Origin: Lasiodiplodia sp. COLG20
Lineage: Eukaryota; Ascomycota; Dothideomycetes; Botryosphaeriales; Botryosphaeriaceae
DNA length: 64,000 nt
Assembly: GCA_009801085.1 (NCBI GenBank)
Contig: VNWV01000007.1
Span: 682,001 to 746,000, forward strand
Reading direction: 5' to 3'
The position numbers and the translations under genes are program-made. A model generated the notes under the pieces. The model was given only the letters and a program-made list of their open reading frames with translations. It ran no database searches and was not told the origin of the DNA. Positions within the stretch are counted from its first letter, which is position 1, and each line of letters starts with the position of its first letter. Below are positions 33,328 through 44,100 of this stretch, piece after piece.

Positions 33328-34392
33328 ATGGCCGAACCCATCACCCTCGTCGTGCAGCCGCGCGGTATGCTCCGTATTCTGCTGCGCCCCGTCACCGCGC
33401 TGACCCAATGCCCCAGGCAAGCCCATCAAGAAGCTCCCCGCCGAAACCACCATTGCCCTGTCCGACTCGACCGCTGAGCTCTACAAGCGCATTGCCCAGG
33501 CCACCGGCTTTTCCGTCCACCGCCTGCGCATCGTCAAGGGCAGCGATGGCTCTGTCGTCCCCAATTCGCCCAGGACGCTTGTCCAGGACACCGGCCTGCG
33601 CCAGAAAAGCAACATCACCGTCAAGGATCTTGGTTGGGCCCCGAGTCTCCCGTGCATCACACCCTATCCGCTAACGCCCTCGTGCTACCAGGTCCCCAGA
33701 TTGCCTGGCGCACCGTTTTCCTCGTCGAGTATGCCGGGCCCCTGCTCATCCACCCGCTGATCTACTTCCTGCGCCCGTATCTCTACCCTGTCCCCACCCT
33801 CACCCCGTCCGCTCTCCCGGAGCCCACCTCGCTGCAGAAGCTGTCGCTCGTCCTGGTTACAATCCACTTCCTCAAGCGCGAGCTGGAGACGCTGTTTGTG
33901 CACCGCTTCTCCAGCGCCACCATGCCCGCCTTCAACATCTTCAAGAACTCTGGTCATTATTGGATTCTGTCAGGCCTCAACCTGGCCGTCTTCGCCTATG
34001 GCGCTTCGAAGACGGAAATCGACTCGAACCCCCTGGCCGTCTATGCTGCCCTTGCCCTGTACACTATCGGAGAGCTTGGAAACCTGTATACCCATTTGGT
34101 GCTGCGTGGCTTGAGACCAGCTAACAACCCCACCGCCCGTGGCATTCCCAAGGGTCTGGGCTTCTCGTGGGTCACTTGCCCCAATTACCTCTTTGAGGTC
34201 ATCTCTTGGACTGGTGTTTGGATCATCAACTCTCTTATCGGCAAAGGCGGCTTCTTCTCCACCGCCCTCTTCGTCGTAGTCGCCGGCGGCCAGATGGCTG
34301 CATGGGCTGCCAAGAAGGAAAGGAGGTACCGGAAGGAATTCGGTGCTCAGTACAAGCGCAAGAAGTTTGTCATGCTCCCGGGAATCTTCTAG
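33328..34392 (+). CDS. TSC13: Very-long-chain enoyl-CoA reductase TSC13
   Basis: ER membrane enzyme for the last reduction step of each very-long-chain fatty-acid elongation cycle, needed for sphingolipids. Exons 33328..33364, 33417..33632 and 33692..34392 give 317 residues (yeast 310). The N-terminal 90 residues are the ubiquitin-like domain (MAEPITLVVQPRGKPIKKLP onward). The steroid-5-alpha-reductase-type C-terminal domain shows LKRELETLFVHRFSSATMP, the GIPKGLGFSWVTCPNYLFEV stretch and the C-terminal RKKFVMLPGIF end. The first exon codes for just 12 residues; the second intron has a less usual GTTGGG donor, but phases and conserved sequence agree. Pairs functionally with the sphingosine-phosphate lyase at 17-19 kb in the same lipid pathway, though not clustered. 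Confidence 0.94.
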
Positions 34393-35285
34393 GCCAACAA
34401 GGAACAGGATGCTGGTCGTGCCCATGTGGGGCAATGGATCGCAATATGATCTACATTATGGATTGGCCCCATCGCGGCTACAGCAATCCGCGTGGACCAT
34501 CAGCCCGTGTAGGATACGGCGAGCGGTATATCTTGCAGTGATGAATCAATATCTTGACTTATCTCCAGCCCTTTTGCTTTGTTCTCCATTTCCCCGATAT
34601 CTCATGCTGTTTATAAACTTGGGGGCCAGATCTCCCAATCGCGTGCATGCCCCCCGAGAAAATCGTCAGAGATCGGCGTAAGCTGACATCCTGCATCCTC
34701 CAGCCACCGTGCCACCATCAGCTTATCCCCGCTTATTCACCTTCTCATGACACGCTTGACGTCTTTGCTCCATCCTCTCAACTTCAAGCATACCTCAATA
34801 TCAGGTCACCGCTGAACGCCATCAACACAAACGCCATGACTGCGGCATCGTATGGGATGACTTGTATTCATCGATCCCTCGCTCATTCGTCCGTATTCTT
34901 CTCCTTTTGTTCCTACCCGCATGAGAGCTGAAAAAAAGAAAGCACAATTCGTGTCGGATAACTGTTTTCGATATCAGTTCCCCCGCATAGGGCTTCCAGC
35001 ACAGAGAAGCGTCTCAACTGGCTGAATAGTGCGCACTAATGCGCGCTGCTGTCTTTGAGGCATCATCTCACATCTTTGGTAGTACACCTACTTCGCTGAC
35101 CTCTTCTAGCATTAGCGACAGCCGCCACTCTCTACCTAGAAAAAAGAAAAGCAGGCATTCGGCAACTCCAAAATTTCCTTTTTATTTTCTCTTTCGACAA
35201 GATCAACATGACTATCTAATGTTCTGGAACGAAAAGACATCATTCGGAAATAGATCATAATTTCCTTTTCCCGGACATTGGACGA
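34393..35285. other. Intergenic, convergent TSC13/carboxypeptidase
   Basis: 893 nt between two stop codons. No supported gene; includes AT-rich parts near 35150-35270. Confidence 0.5.
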
Positions 35286-37089
35286 TCATTTCATGTTGGC
35301 GAAGACGTACTTCATGCCCGCCCACATCTCCTCGCTGGTCGGCCTGATCTGGTTGGCCGGCAGCACGAAACCATAGCGGCCCGTGTCGCGCAGCTCCGCC
35401 GTGAACGTGTAGGTCGAGCGCACGACGTCGTTGGAGTAGTCGACGCTGGATCCGGATGCCTGGTAAATGGTCTGGCAGATCGGGCCATACTCACTGTGAC
35501 AGATTAGTCTCATTCATTAGCTCCCGCGATGATACCCGTCTCTCTCTCTCTGTCTGTCTTTCTTTTTCTTTTTTTTTTTTTGAGCAAGCCGCCCAGGAAA
35601 AATAAGGCAGCAAAGAAATAGGGATGGGGGAAAAAAAGAAGAGCTTCGACAACGTACAATTGAGTGCCGTAGACAGCCTCGATGGCGGCGACGGCGCCGC
35701 CGGAGATGGACTGCAGCTCGGCGTTGGCGGCCGGCAGCGTGCTGCACGTGTAACCGTACGGCGTCATCCAGAGCTGCGAGTACGAGTGCCAGTCCATATA
35801 CATCTTGACGCCCTGCTGGTCGCGGACGGCGCGCATCTGGGCCGCCAGGCCGGCAGCCTCGGGGGAGCTGAGAGCGGCGGAGCCTTTTTATGTCAAGTTT
35901 TCAAAGGTCAGTAAATGTTTATGATGCTTTGGCAATGTTTTCCTTTCTATCCCTATTTCCTTTTCCTGGAAAAAAGGATTGCTCGAGATGGGATCGCGCT
36001 TACCCCTGTAGGTCTCGTCGCAAGGGTTGGTCGACGAGCCGCCTGCCACGCTCCAGCCGACAGCCCAGTTACGGTTGATGTCAGTGCCGACGCAGCTGCT
36101 GCCGGAAGCGGCCTGCCTGTTCTTGCGCCAGAGACGCGTGTTCGTCTGCGTGTAGACGAAGCCTGTTGAAATGCGTGAGCCAATTGCTTTTTAACTAGAC
36201 TCTCACGGGGCAATTACCGTCCGGGTTGACAACCGGGAAGACGTAGAAGTCGTACTTATCGACGTACGACTTGACGGCAGTATCGGTGTCGTACTTGGTG
36301 AGGAGCTGGTAGGCCACGTACTCGTTGGTCTGTTTTGAACGAATTAGCAAAAGATTTTCCGTACAGTTCAAGAGGGTTGAGGAAATCTCACCATGGTCGT
36401 GATCCACTCACGCGCGTGAACCGTGGAGTGCATGATGACGGCCGGCTTCGAGTTCTTGCCGCCGCTGCCCCAGAAATGGATGCCGGTGATGTTGCGGCCC
36501 TGGGAAGAAGTACCAGCGGTCACAATCTCGGCGTTGTTGGGTCGCACGGAGACGAGGTCATTCAGGAAAGCCAGGTGGTCGGCGTATGAGTGGTAGGCGT
36601 CAAACCAGCTGTCAGATGGGACAGCCGCAGCACCCGCTGGATTTTCAGAGCATTAGATATTATGCAAACAAAACAATTTGATGGACCAGGTCTTCGCAGA
36701 ACAGACGGGACCAAACGATGAGCTACGAAGTCCGGGGGCCAAGACTTACCACGATACTCAACCGTCTCCTCTTCCTCCTGCTTGATGGCAGCACCAAGGT
36801 CCTCCTGGATGACCTGGAACTCAATGCCCAGGCTCTCGATGTCGCTGCTCTTCTCGGGCCCGACGAGCAAGTCGACCTGGCCGAACTGCGCAGGCTCGTC
36901 GCTCAGCTGCTCGCCGAGGGCGGCGACAGCTTCCGGGTTCTTCTCATACTCGCTGTACGCCACACGGAGGACCCTGTAGCCGTCGTAGTTGAACTTCTCA
37001 CCCGCATCCACCTCCACCTCCTCAGCGATGGAGATGGGGGAGGCGGTGGCCAGCTGGCCGAGGAGAATCACGGGGAGCAGATACCTCAT
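35286..37089 (-). CDS. Secreted zinc carboxypeptidase, M14A
   Basis: Extracellular metallocarboxypeptidase made as a zymogen, 429 residues. Six exons on the minus strand: 37089..36750, 36636..36392, 36329..36218, 36162..36004, 35883..35658 and 35493..35286; all are GT-AG and phases close. [17 protein letters not shown] is a signal peptide; about 100 residues of propeptide follow ([11 protein letters not shown]...). Zinc ligands are in HSTVHAREW (His and Glu) and the later His of [16 protein letters not shown]; the catalytic Glu is in [27 protein letters not shown] matches the substrate-binding Asn-Arg region of carboxypeptidases A/B. Intron 5 carries a long T tract. A TATA box lies about 90 nt upstream. 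Confidence 0.94.
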
Positions 37090-37174
37090 TGTGGGCGTCG
37101 AGTAGAGGAAGACAGCTGTGAGGATTGGAAGGCAGCTACCTGAGCGAAGAGGACTGCAGAGGGGAGATCTCCAG

Positions 37175-37182
37175 TTTTTATA
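37175..37182 (-). promoter_or_regulatory. TATA box of the M14 carboxypeptidase gene
   Basis: TATAAAAA on the minus strand, about 86-93 nt upstream of the start codon, a normal place for a fungal TATA element. Such boxes are common for regulated secreted enzymes. Confidence 0.5.
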
Positions 37183-37679
37183 CATTCTCCACTATCGGCT
37201 TGCAACGAAACGCCAAGAGAGAACCATGTTGACTAACTGTGGAGAGAAACGGCAGGTGCTTGTCATGACCTTCAGGAACAAGAGATAGGCAAGGATGTTA
37301 ACAAGGCGGTCTAGCAGGTCAGGCGTGCAGATCCAGGTCATGGCGATCCCCGCACAGGCATCGAACCGGGGAGAAAACAGAGCCATGCAACGACTCTGGC
37401 CTTGAAATGACGTGAAATCATGCCGGGGTGGTAGCAATGCGGCCATACGAGAGGTCTAACGTGGGTGTCTGGAGAAACCCCGCGCGGACAGATGGTATTG
37501 GGGGCTGCTTGTTGCTCTTGGACAAACTAGGCAGGTGATGGGCTTCCAAGCGCCCCGCCAAGATGTCTCGAAACCCTCGACCTACCAGGACCGACATAGT
37601 TCATGTTTGCCGAGTCTCTTGGCTCCAAGCAGAGAGTACAGTCCGCTCTCGTGGATTTTTGCTCATGTCATGGGTAGTT

Positions 37680-37744
37680 GAAGCTATCATCCGGATGTAA
37701 ATGTGGAATTAATAACTATACACTCACGTCCGGATGATAGCTTC
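37680..37744. repeat. 19-bp inverted repeat with 27-nt spacer
   Basis: The left arm (37680..37698) reads GAAGCTATCATCCGGATGT; the right arm (37726..37744) is its reverse complement apart from one G/A difference that could still pair as G-T in RNA. The spacer is AT-rich. This is too long to be chance in a 65-nt piece. It could be a folded RNA element, a binding site for a dimeric factor, or the end-to-end remnant of a small inverted-repeat transposon. Confidence 0.8.
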
Positions 37745-38025
37745 AGCTGCCCACATATGTTATTTTTGTAGGAAAAGAGCTGGGAAATAGTTATGCCTGG
37801 GGCCTTACTATTCTTCGCGCTAGCCTTCGGCGGCAATACCCCCCTGTAATTCGGGTGGTGAGATCTCGAGCCTTATTTTCCGTAAATGGAGCCCGTATTT
37901 ATACCGCCGCCAACCTCTGCATCGAACCTCCGAATTCAGAAGCTGCGAACCTTTCGACTCCACACACGAGATATGCTTATTCAAACAATTAGCTCGGCTA
38001 GCATCGGACGACTGCCTTTTTGCCA

Positions 38026-40069
38026 TTAAACCGGAAGCTCGCTACAACCGGACAAAGTCTGGGCCTCGAGCTCCACGAGCTGCGCCTGCGCTTGCGCCAT
38101 CTCCTCATCGGTGGGCATATTTACGATCATGAGATACAGAACGTCCTGCAGTTTCCGAGTTAGCTCTATGAAGCCACAATCAAATGAAGCACCGTATCCT
38201 CGCCCATGTAGTCAGACTTGAGGTATTGAACGCCTCAAAACTGGCCACCATGCGCGGGCAATCCTGTGCCTGCTTGTCTCGGATTAGAGTCAACTCACCT
38301 GCTGCAGAGCCTTTCTTACCGTCCCGATGATATTCGGACGGCCTGTGCGACCAGCAAGACCAGGTCTGCCACCCGACAGCTGCTGTTGGCCCCGTATCGG
38401 AGCTGTCTCGCCTCCACGCAAATCACCCTCTCCTGCGTACGCATTGGTGGTGCCGTAGCCGGATGGAGGACTGCGTCCGTCGTCGTGCTCTTGATGACCT
38501 CGGGAAGGTTGTCTGCCAAGCAGACCGCGTCCTCCTAGCAAGCCTCCTCTGCCCCTTCCTAGACCACCGCCTCTTCCCATTCCTAGACCTCCACCTCTTC
38601 CCGAAAGAAGCCCCCCACGTCCGCCAAGAAATCCGCTTCTGCTCGCGTAGTCCTGGTTCTGGTTCTCTCGACTACCTCTAGAGCGTCCTGCTCCACTCGA
38701 AGCTCCCGAGATTCCGCGGATACCGCGTTGTCCCGTTGAGATCTTGCCACCGCTGACCAATGTGACCAGGTTACCTTGATAGGCCGGGTGGTTGGGGTCA
38801 GCCCAGCTAGAAGCGAACTCAGGCTTCTGCTTGATGAGCGAAGAGTCTGGGTTCTCCGCCAGCTAAGACACGGCGTTAGTATGAAGAGAGACGGTATCAG
38901 GAGCAATGCAAGCAACTCACAAACTTCGCCTGAGCTCGCCTGTCGTTGTAATCATCCAACCACTTCTTCTTTCCCTTCATGCCCTTCGCCTGCTGCCCCT
39001 CTCCGTCTTCCTCCTCTTCCAACCCCGGAAACACCAGATCCGCCGCCACCGGCAGCCCCTCCTCTCCATACGTCTTCCCGCTGCTCAGCCTCAACTTCCT
39101 CGCGCCATCCTTCCACTTACTCCCCGACGACTCGCCCGCCCCATACTTCGAAAACACGGCATTGATATCCAACTGCCTCGCCTCAACCGGCTTCCCCGTC
39201 GCATCGTCCTCCCCCTTGAACGCCACGATGACAGCGTACAAGCCGCGCGGCTTGAACAGGCGCTCGTTCGCCTCGTCGAGGAACGAATTTGCGCGGTACC
39301 GCTGCTGCGCGATCTGCGCGGGTATGACGACGGCGTTGATGGCCGTCGTCGTCGCCATGACGGCCACGCTCGGCACGAGCCCCACGACGGCGCTGGCCAG
39401 CAGCACCACGTTGAAAACGGGACTCGCCTGCGACGCCGTGTGGAACGCCTTGAGGAACTGCAGGAACGTCGCCTGGTCGATGCCCGCCGCTGCTTCTAGC
39501 GCCGGCGCGTACGCCCGCACGAAGCCCCGCGTCTTCTCGCGCGGCCGCCGCTGCGGCAGGATGACTGGGCAGGGCAGGCATGGCTGTTGCGGCGGCGACG
39601 AAGGCGCGGGCGGCAGCCGGTTGACTAGGTCGCGGATGAGCGCGTTGTTGCTGATGTCGGGCCTCTCGCTGCCGACAACTGAGGGAAAGTCGTCGTCGTC
39701 GGATGAGTTGGCGCGGTGGTGGTGGTGTTGTTGTTGATGCCGCCGCTCCTCCGAGGCTTCGTCTAGCGCCCACACGTCGTCGTCCTCGAGGACGGCGGGC
39801 GTCATGGGCTCTTGAGCGCCCGTCTCATCGACGGCGACGGCCCTGCCGCGGGCGATGAGGTCAGTGGCTTCGTCTGCCGGTAGCTCAGCATACTGCGGTT
39901 GCTCGTCGCCGGGGCGGTACGGTGAGGATGGAGATTCTGGTGTTGCTGAAGAAGAAGATGCGGAAGCCGATGCAGTAGCTGCCTTGGCGGCCTTTGATTT
40001 CTTGCTGGATGCGTAGGCTTCCGTGGCGATGCCGACGCCTTGGCTGATGAGCTTGACGAGCATGGGCAT
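38026..40069 (-). CDS. Conserved fungal protein of unknown function with Gly/Arg-rich tail
   Basis: I do not recognise the family. Exons 40069..38921, 38862..38299 and 38145..38026 give 610 residues; the last intron is long (153 nt) but has a CTAAC branch site just before its acceptor. N-terminus MPMLVKLISQGVGIATEAYA is weakly amphipathic, followed by Lys/Ala/Ser- and acid-rich disordered sequence with a His/Gln run. The middle (about residues 190-290) is a hydrophobic block, SPVFNVVLLASAVVGLVPSV and AVMATTTAINAVVIPAQIAQ, likely membrane-associated, then a Lys-rich segment. The third part has RGG-like repeats (GGRGGLLSGRGGG) typical of RNA-binding or condensate-forming tails, and ends with an ordered piece DVLYLMIVNMPTDEEMAQAQ. 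A TATATA element is upstream. Whether the middle spans a membrane cannot be decided by eye. Confidence 0.82.
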
Positions 40070-41177
40070 GTTATTCTAGAAATTGTGTGCAATTGAAGCT
40101 TCTAAGAACGTCTCGAGGATGGGAGATGGGACGGATGCGAGCCTTTGCCATTAGAGACATTGTGGGCTTATATATAGGGACGACTGCAGGCGGCACTGGA
40201 TGGCTATTCGGTGCAGTGCTCAGCCCCAGAGTTGGGGGCCAGACGATCGCAAAGGAGGCCCGGAAAAGTCTAGCGCCCCGCGCTCATACCCTTATCCTGT
40301 GCCCTTCTGCGAGCCCCGCCAACCCTATAGGCTCTTGTCTCCCTTCGTCCCGCCGGCTTTTGCGGGGCCTGCCGGAATCCGAGTTTAGCACTGCGGGAGC
40401 CAAGTTTTAGCACTGCCCAATCCGGCGTCCATGCTGGAAAGCTTGTCGCATACAAGGCGTCCCGCCTCATTGCTTGGTCATGACTGAACGGAAAATAATA
40501 TGCTAGTAGCAGAGAAAAGAAAAGAAAGGGCGGTATTGCGCTTCTACTAGCGTGACATAGTCGGTGCTCGCTCTATCGCTCGCCATGCCTCAAGTCTTTC
40601 TTGAATCAGCACAAACTGGTATAAACAAAACATCACAACGCTTTGTGTCGCAGAGAATGCAGAAAACACGAAGAACCAAAGTCTAACATTGTGCATGAAT
40701 CCAGCCTTGCAGATAAAAACGACTTTTTGACCAGAAAAAGACATGGGTATAACTACAAGACCTCAAGCGTCGCAAGCCTCTCCAAGATCCCGACCCCAAC
40801 TCGAGTCGATGTAACGCACATTTTGGACAAAAGAAAAGCCGAAGCTCCGAGGAAATTAGAGAAAGGAGCAACTCGTGGCAACCCTCCCGAGTAAGAGTAT
40901 AGAGCGGAAACCAAACGGAAAATGAGTGCAACGCGCACGAAACGGAAAGACAAACAAAAAGATGAGACCCTCCCATATGCTGGGTATTTCCTCGCCCGCG
41001 TATATACCCCACCGGCCACCCAGCATGTCCTTGCCTCCATCGTCCGATCCTTCCCTACCTGGTATAAGAAATTTGCCGCCGCGGGCGCGTGAAAGCGAAA
41101 GTGCAAAAGTGATTAGGCAAGTCGTAAACAAATCAGAAGAAAATGCAGTGCAGGACAGGAAAAGACCGTCATCTTGC
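40070..41177. other. Intergenic, upstream of the unknown gene and downstream of DOCK
   Basis: 1.1 kb with the promoter of the leftward gene and the DOCK 3' UTR. A-rich from about 40500 to 41000. Nothing else supported. Confidence 0.5.
40169..40176 (-). promoter_or_regulatory. TATA-like element of the Gly/Arg-tail gene
   Basis: A TATATA run about 100 nt upstream of the start codon on the minus strand. Confidence 0.4.
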
Positions 41178-44100
41178 TCACTCCTCCGCCACGCTCTCCC
41201 CGAGCCTAAAGTTCTTGCTCGCCTTCTTGCCAATGTTCAGCATCGAAAATCGCTTCTTGACGTTGCCCGTCATGCGGTCGCTGATGCTCTGGCTCTGCGA
41301 CGACTCGCTCCGGCTGGTCTTGGGCCTCTCCATGCTCATGCTCCGCCGGCTGGCCCCGGTGCTCGAATCGTTGGTTGTCGTTCCGTGGAGGAAGCTCAAT
41401 CGATGGCTGAGCCCACCCTGCCCGTGGTCCTTGCTTCGACTGCGCGTTGTCGCCGTGTCCGCGTCGTCCACATCTTCCCCGCTTATGCTATTCATCCTCT
41501 TGCCATCCATGAATGGCTGCGACACGGACCCGCGCTTAAGGAATGTGAGGCTTAGACGGTTCTTCTCCTGGCGCGCGGCACGAGGGTCGGAAAGGGGCAC
41601 CGTCATGTTCTGCTTCAGGAGCTGTGGTTGTTGAGGCGTAGGCGTTGTCGATGCTGCACGCGACTGCGAGTTGATCCAAGACGAAGTCTGCGAGTTCGGG
41701 AACGGCGAATGGCCAAAAGCGAACAATGCCTCTAGCTCGGGCGCATATGTTGTCTCGAACCCTATTATACAAGTTAGATTAGAGTCGTCGAATGGCATGA
41801 CAATCAACTTACGTGATGTGAGGTCTGCTGCCGTGGCTTGCTGGGCAGGCCTTGTGTATGCGGCCAAGCAACGCTTGACTGTCAAAGCATGGTCCATGAG
41901 GGCTACCTTGAGAGCATTTTCCATTTGGCTCAGCTGGACTGGTACGGGCTCTTCGTCCTCATCAACAGGGGACTCGGCTTGCTCAGGCTGCTGAGGGATA
42001 AGTTCACGGTATCTTGCCACCGTCGCCGGTGAGTTCGAATCGACCGAGAGCATCAGAGCCTCGGTAAGTTGCTGCAGAGCAGAATCCTCTCCGCCGGTGA
42101 CACGTTTCTCCAGGGAAGCAAGTTCGGCCGTCTTCCTGAGTGTACGCTCAAGAGCACTCTGGACGGGGCTGAGGTCGACTTGCTCGATAGAGATGATCTC
42201 ACTCCTCCGAAGAATAGTGGGGAACGGCTCGGCAGTCGTGTAGATCGTCTTGCGGATCGTCTGCTCCTTGAGGCTCGTGTCGCTCACGTGGCGTCTGGAA
42301 GTTGTCGAGAACTTGTTCGGCCGCGCGAGGACCAAATGCTCGCGGATCGCTTGGCCAACCTTCGGGCGCTGGTAGATCGGATGCGTCAAATCCTTCTGCG
42401 CACTGACAGAGTAGATCTGGAGATACTGGCCCTCTACATCCTCCTCGTTGGAACCATTCGAAATCTGCGCAGAAGGATGCTGCTGTTGCAGGCGGTCTGT
42501 GAAAGTGGCGCGGCTGTCCGTTGGTGAGCCCTCGAAGATGAACTGCTTGTCCCTTAGAGATACCGGGAAACCCATTCCCTTGTAGACGACCCGGAAGTAG
42601 CGTGGAATTTGACGATCGCCCTTGTTGATGCTCTCATAAACAGTGGCCATAGCACGTTGCGTTCGTGCGAGCTTCGAGAAGTCGAAGATGTTGTTCTCGT
42701 ATTGGGCAGCCAGTTCCTGGTAAGCTTGAAGAGCGTTGTGCCATGACATTCCCTCTTCGTAGTGCTTAATCATCTCAAAGTACAGTTGCTCCTTCCTCTC
42801 GAATGCCGACTGCGCAGGGAATGGCGGGTCTTCCAGAGCAGGGACTGTTGTGTTTGAATCCCAGTCATAGAGTTCAGCATGAAGACGAAGCGCCAGACCG
42901 GCTTCTGTATGGCTGCCCGATTCGTCCTGGATTTCAGCGAGCTGATGGACGTATCTGATGTAGATATCCTCCTTCTGCATGTCTTTGAGGAACTCCATCA
43001 GATGAAGGGTATCCATGATATGGAAGATCTCGCCAGAGTTCTCTCTTCCATGAACAGCAACCAGCAGGTCCAGAAGCTCGTCGATGGTGCCAATCAGATC
43101 CTTGACAGCATTGAAGAGAGGGTCCTCGGGGTCCTCGGCGAGAGGCTCGAAGAGATCGATGAGCTCGCTGATGAACAGCTTCTGAAGGATGCTTTCAGTG
43201 ATTTCCTTGGACTTGAAGAGATGGTCGAGGCAATCAATCATCTCTGCCTGTATCAGAGCCAAATCGAACGAGAGCGTCCATTCACTGATGATCATAGTCT
43301 GCAAAACCTGAATTGCAACGCTGCGCAGACCTTGATGGACACTCAGGCAGAGCTCAACAATAGGCGCAACCAACCCAGGCACGTATTGGACCTGGTAGCC
43401 ACCCATCTTCTCAAGGCCGTAGGCTTTACGATCCTCAGGTGTTGTCTCCCAACCAATGGTCTCCCAGCTCCTCCGCAGAAGCTCCGCACCCAGTTCACGG
43501 ACGTCTCCGGCAATCTTCCAGACAGCACGGCGCTTCTGTTCGGGGAATGTCTCCAGGGCCAGCGAGTCGCTACCCACAAGCTTCAGCAGGGCATCGAAGA
43601 ACGACCGCCACAGTTCGGTGTTGAAATCATCCGCCTCGTCGGGATCCGGAAGGAATGAGTCGATAAGAATGCTGCACACCTTTTCCAAGGCCTTCATCGT
43701 AGCTCGATGATGATAGATGTTCACACTTAGCCAAGAGCTAGGGAACGCTTCGCCATCCAAAAACGAAAGGAAAACCTGTAAGGTGTCAAACAAAAATGTG
43801 GCGAGTTCCGGTTTCGGTAGATCGGGAGTGATGTTGATGGGAAGATTCGTTATAGCTGCAAGAACTCCAAGTATCTCTACCAATGCCTCGTCGAACTCAG
43901 CCTCAGTCGTCGTAGGCTTCGACGGGAACGGATAGGACGATGGGAAGAGGAGTGATAAAGTATTCTTCTGGGATCTTGGGGTCGACGAAATCGCCATGTA
44001 CGAGTCCACGAGTTTCGGTATGTAGTCGGCGGCTTCTGGGCCCAACTCATTGATCTGGGAAGCCACCACCGAGCAACAAAGCCGTACTTGATCTTTCCAC

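Larger units (their letters stand above)
37090..38025. other. Intergenic between carboxypeptidase start and hypothetical gene stop
   Basis: 936 nt with the carboxypeptidase promoter at the left and, at 37680..37744, a long inverted repeat. No gene supported. Confidence 0.5.

Noticed and set aside
32790..33674. 294-codon frame overlapping the start of TSC13
   Set aside because: Its 3' half is TSC13 read in the wrong frame; upstream part is Arg/Ala/Pro-rich with no domain.
37340..37385. tRNA T-arm-like sequence (minus strand CCCCGGTTCGAT)
   Set aside because: The T stem does not pair and no acceptor, D or anticodon stems can be built around it.
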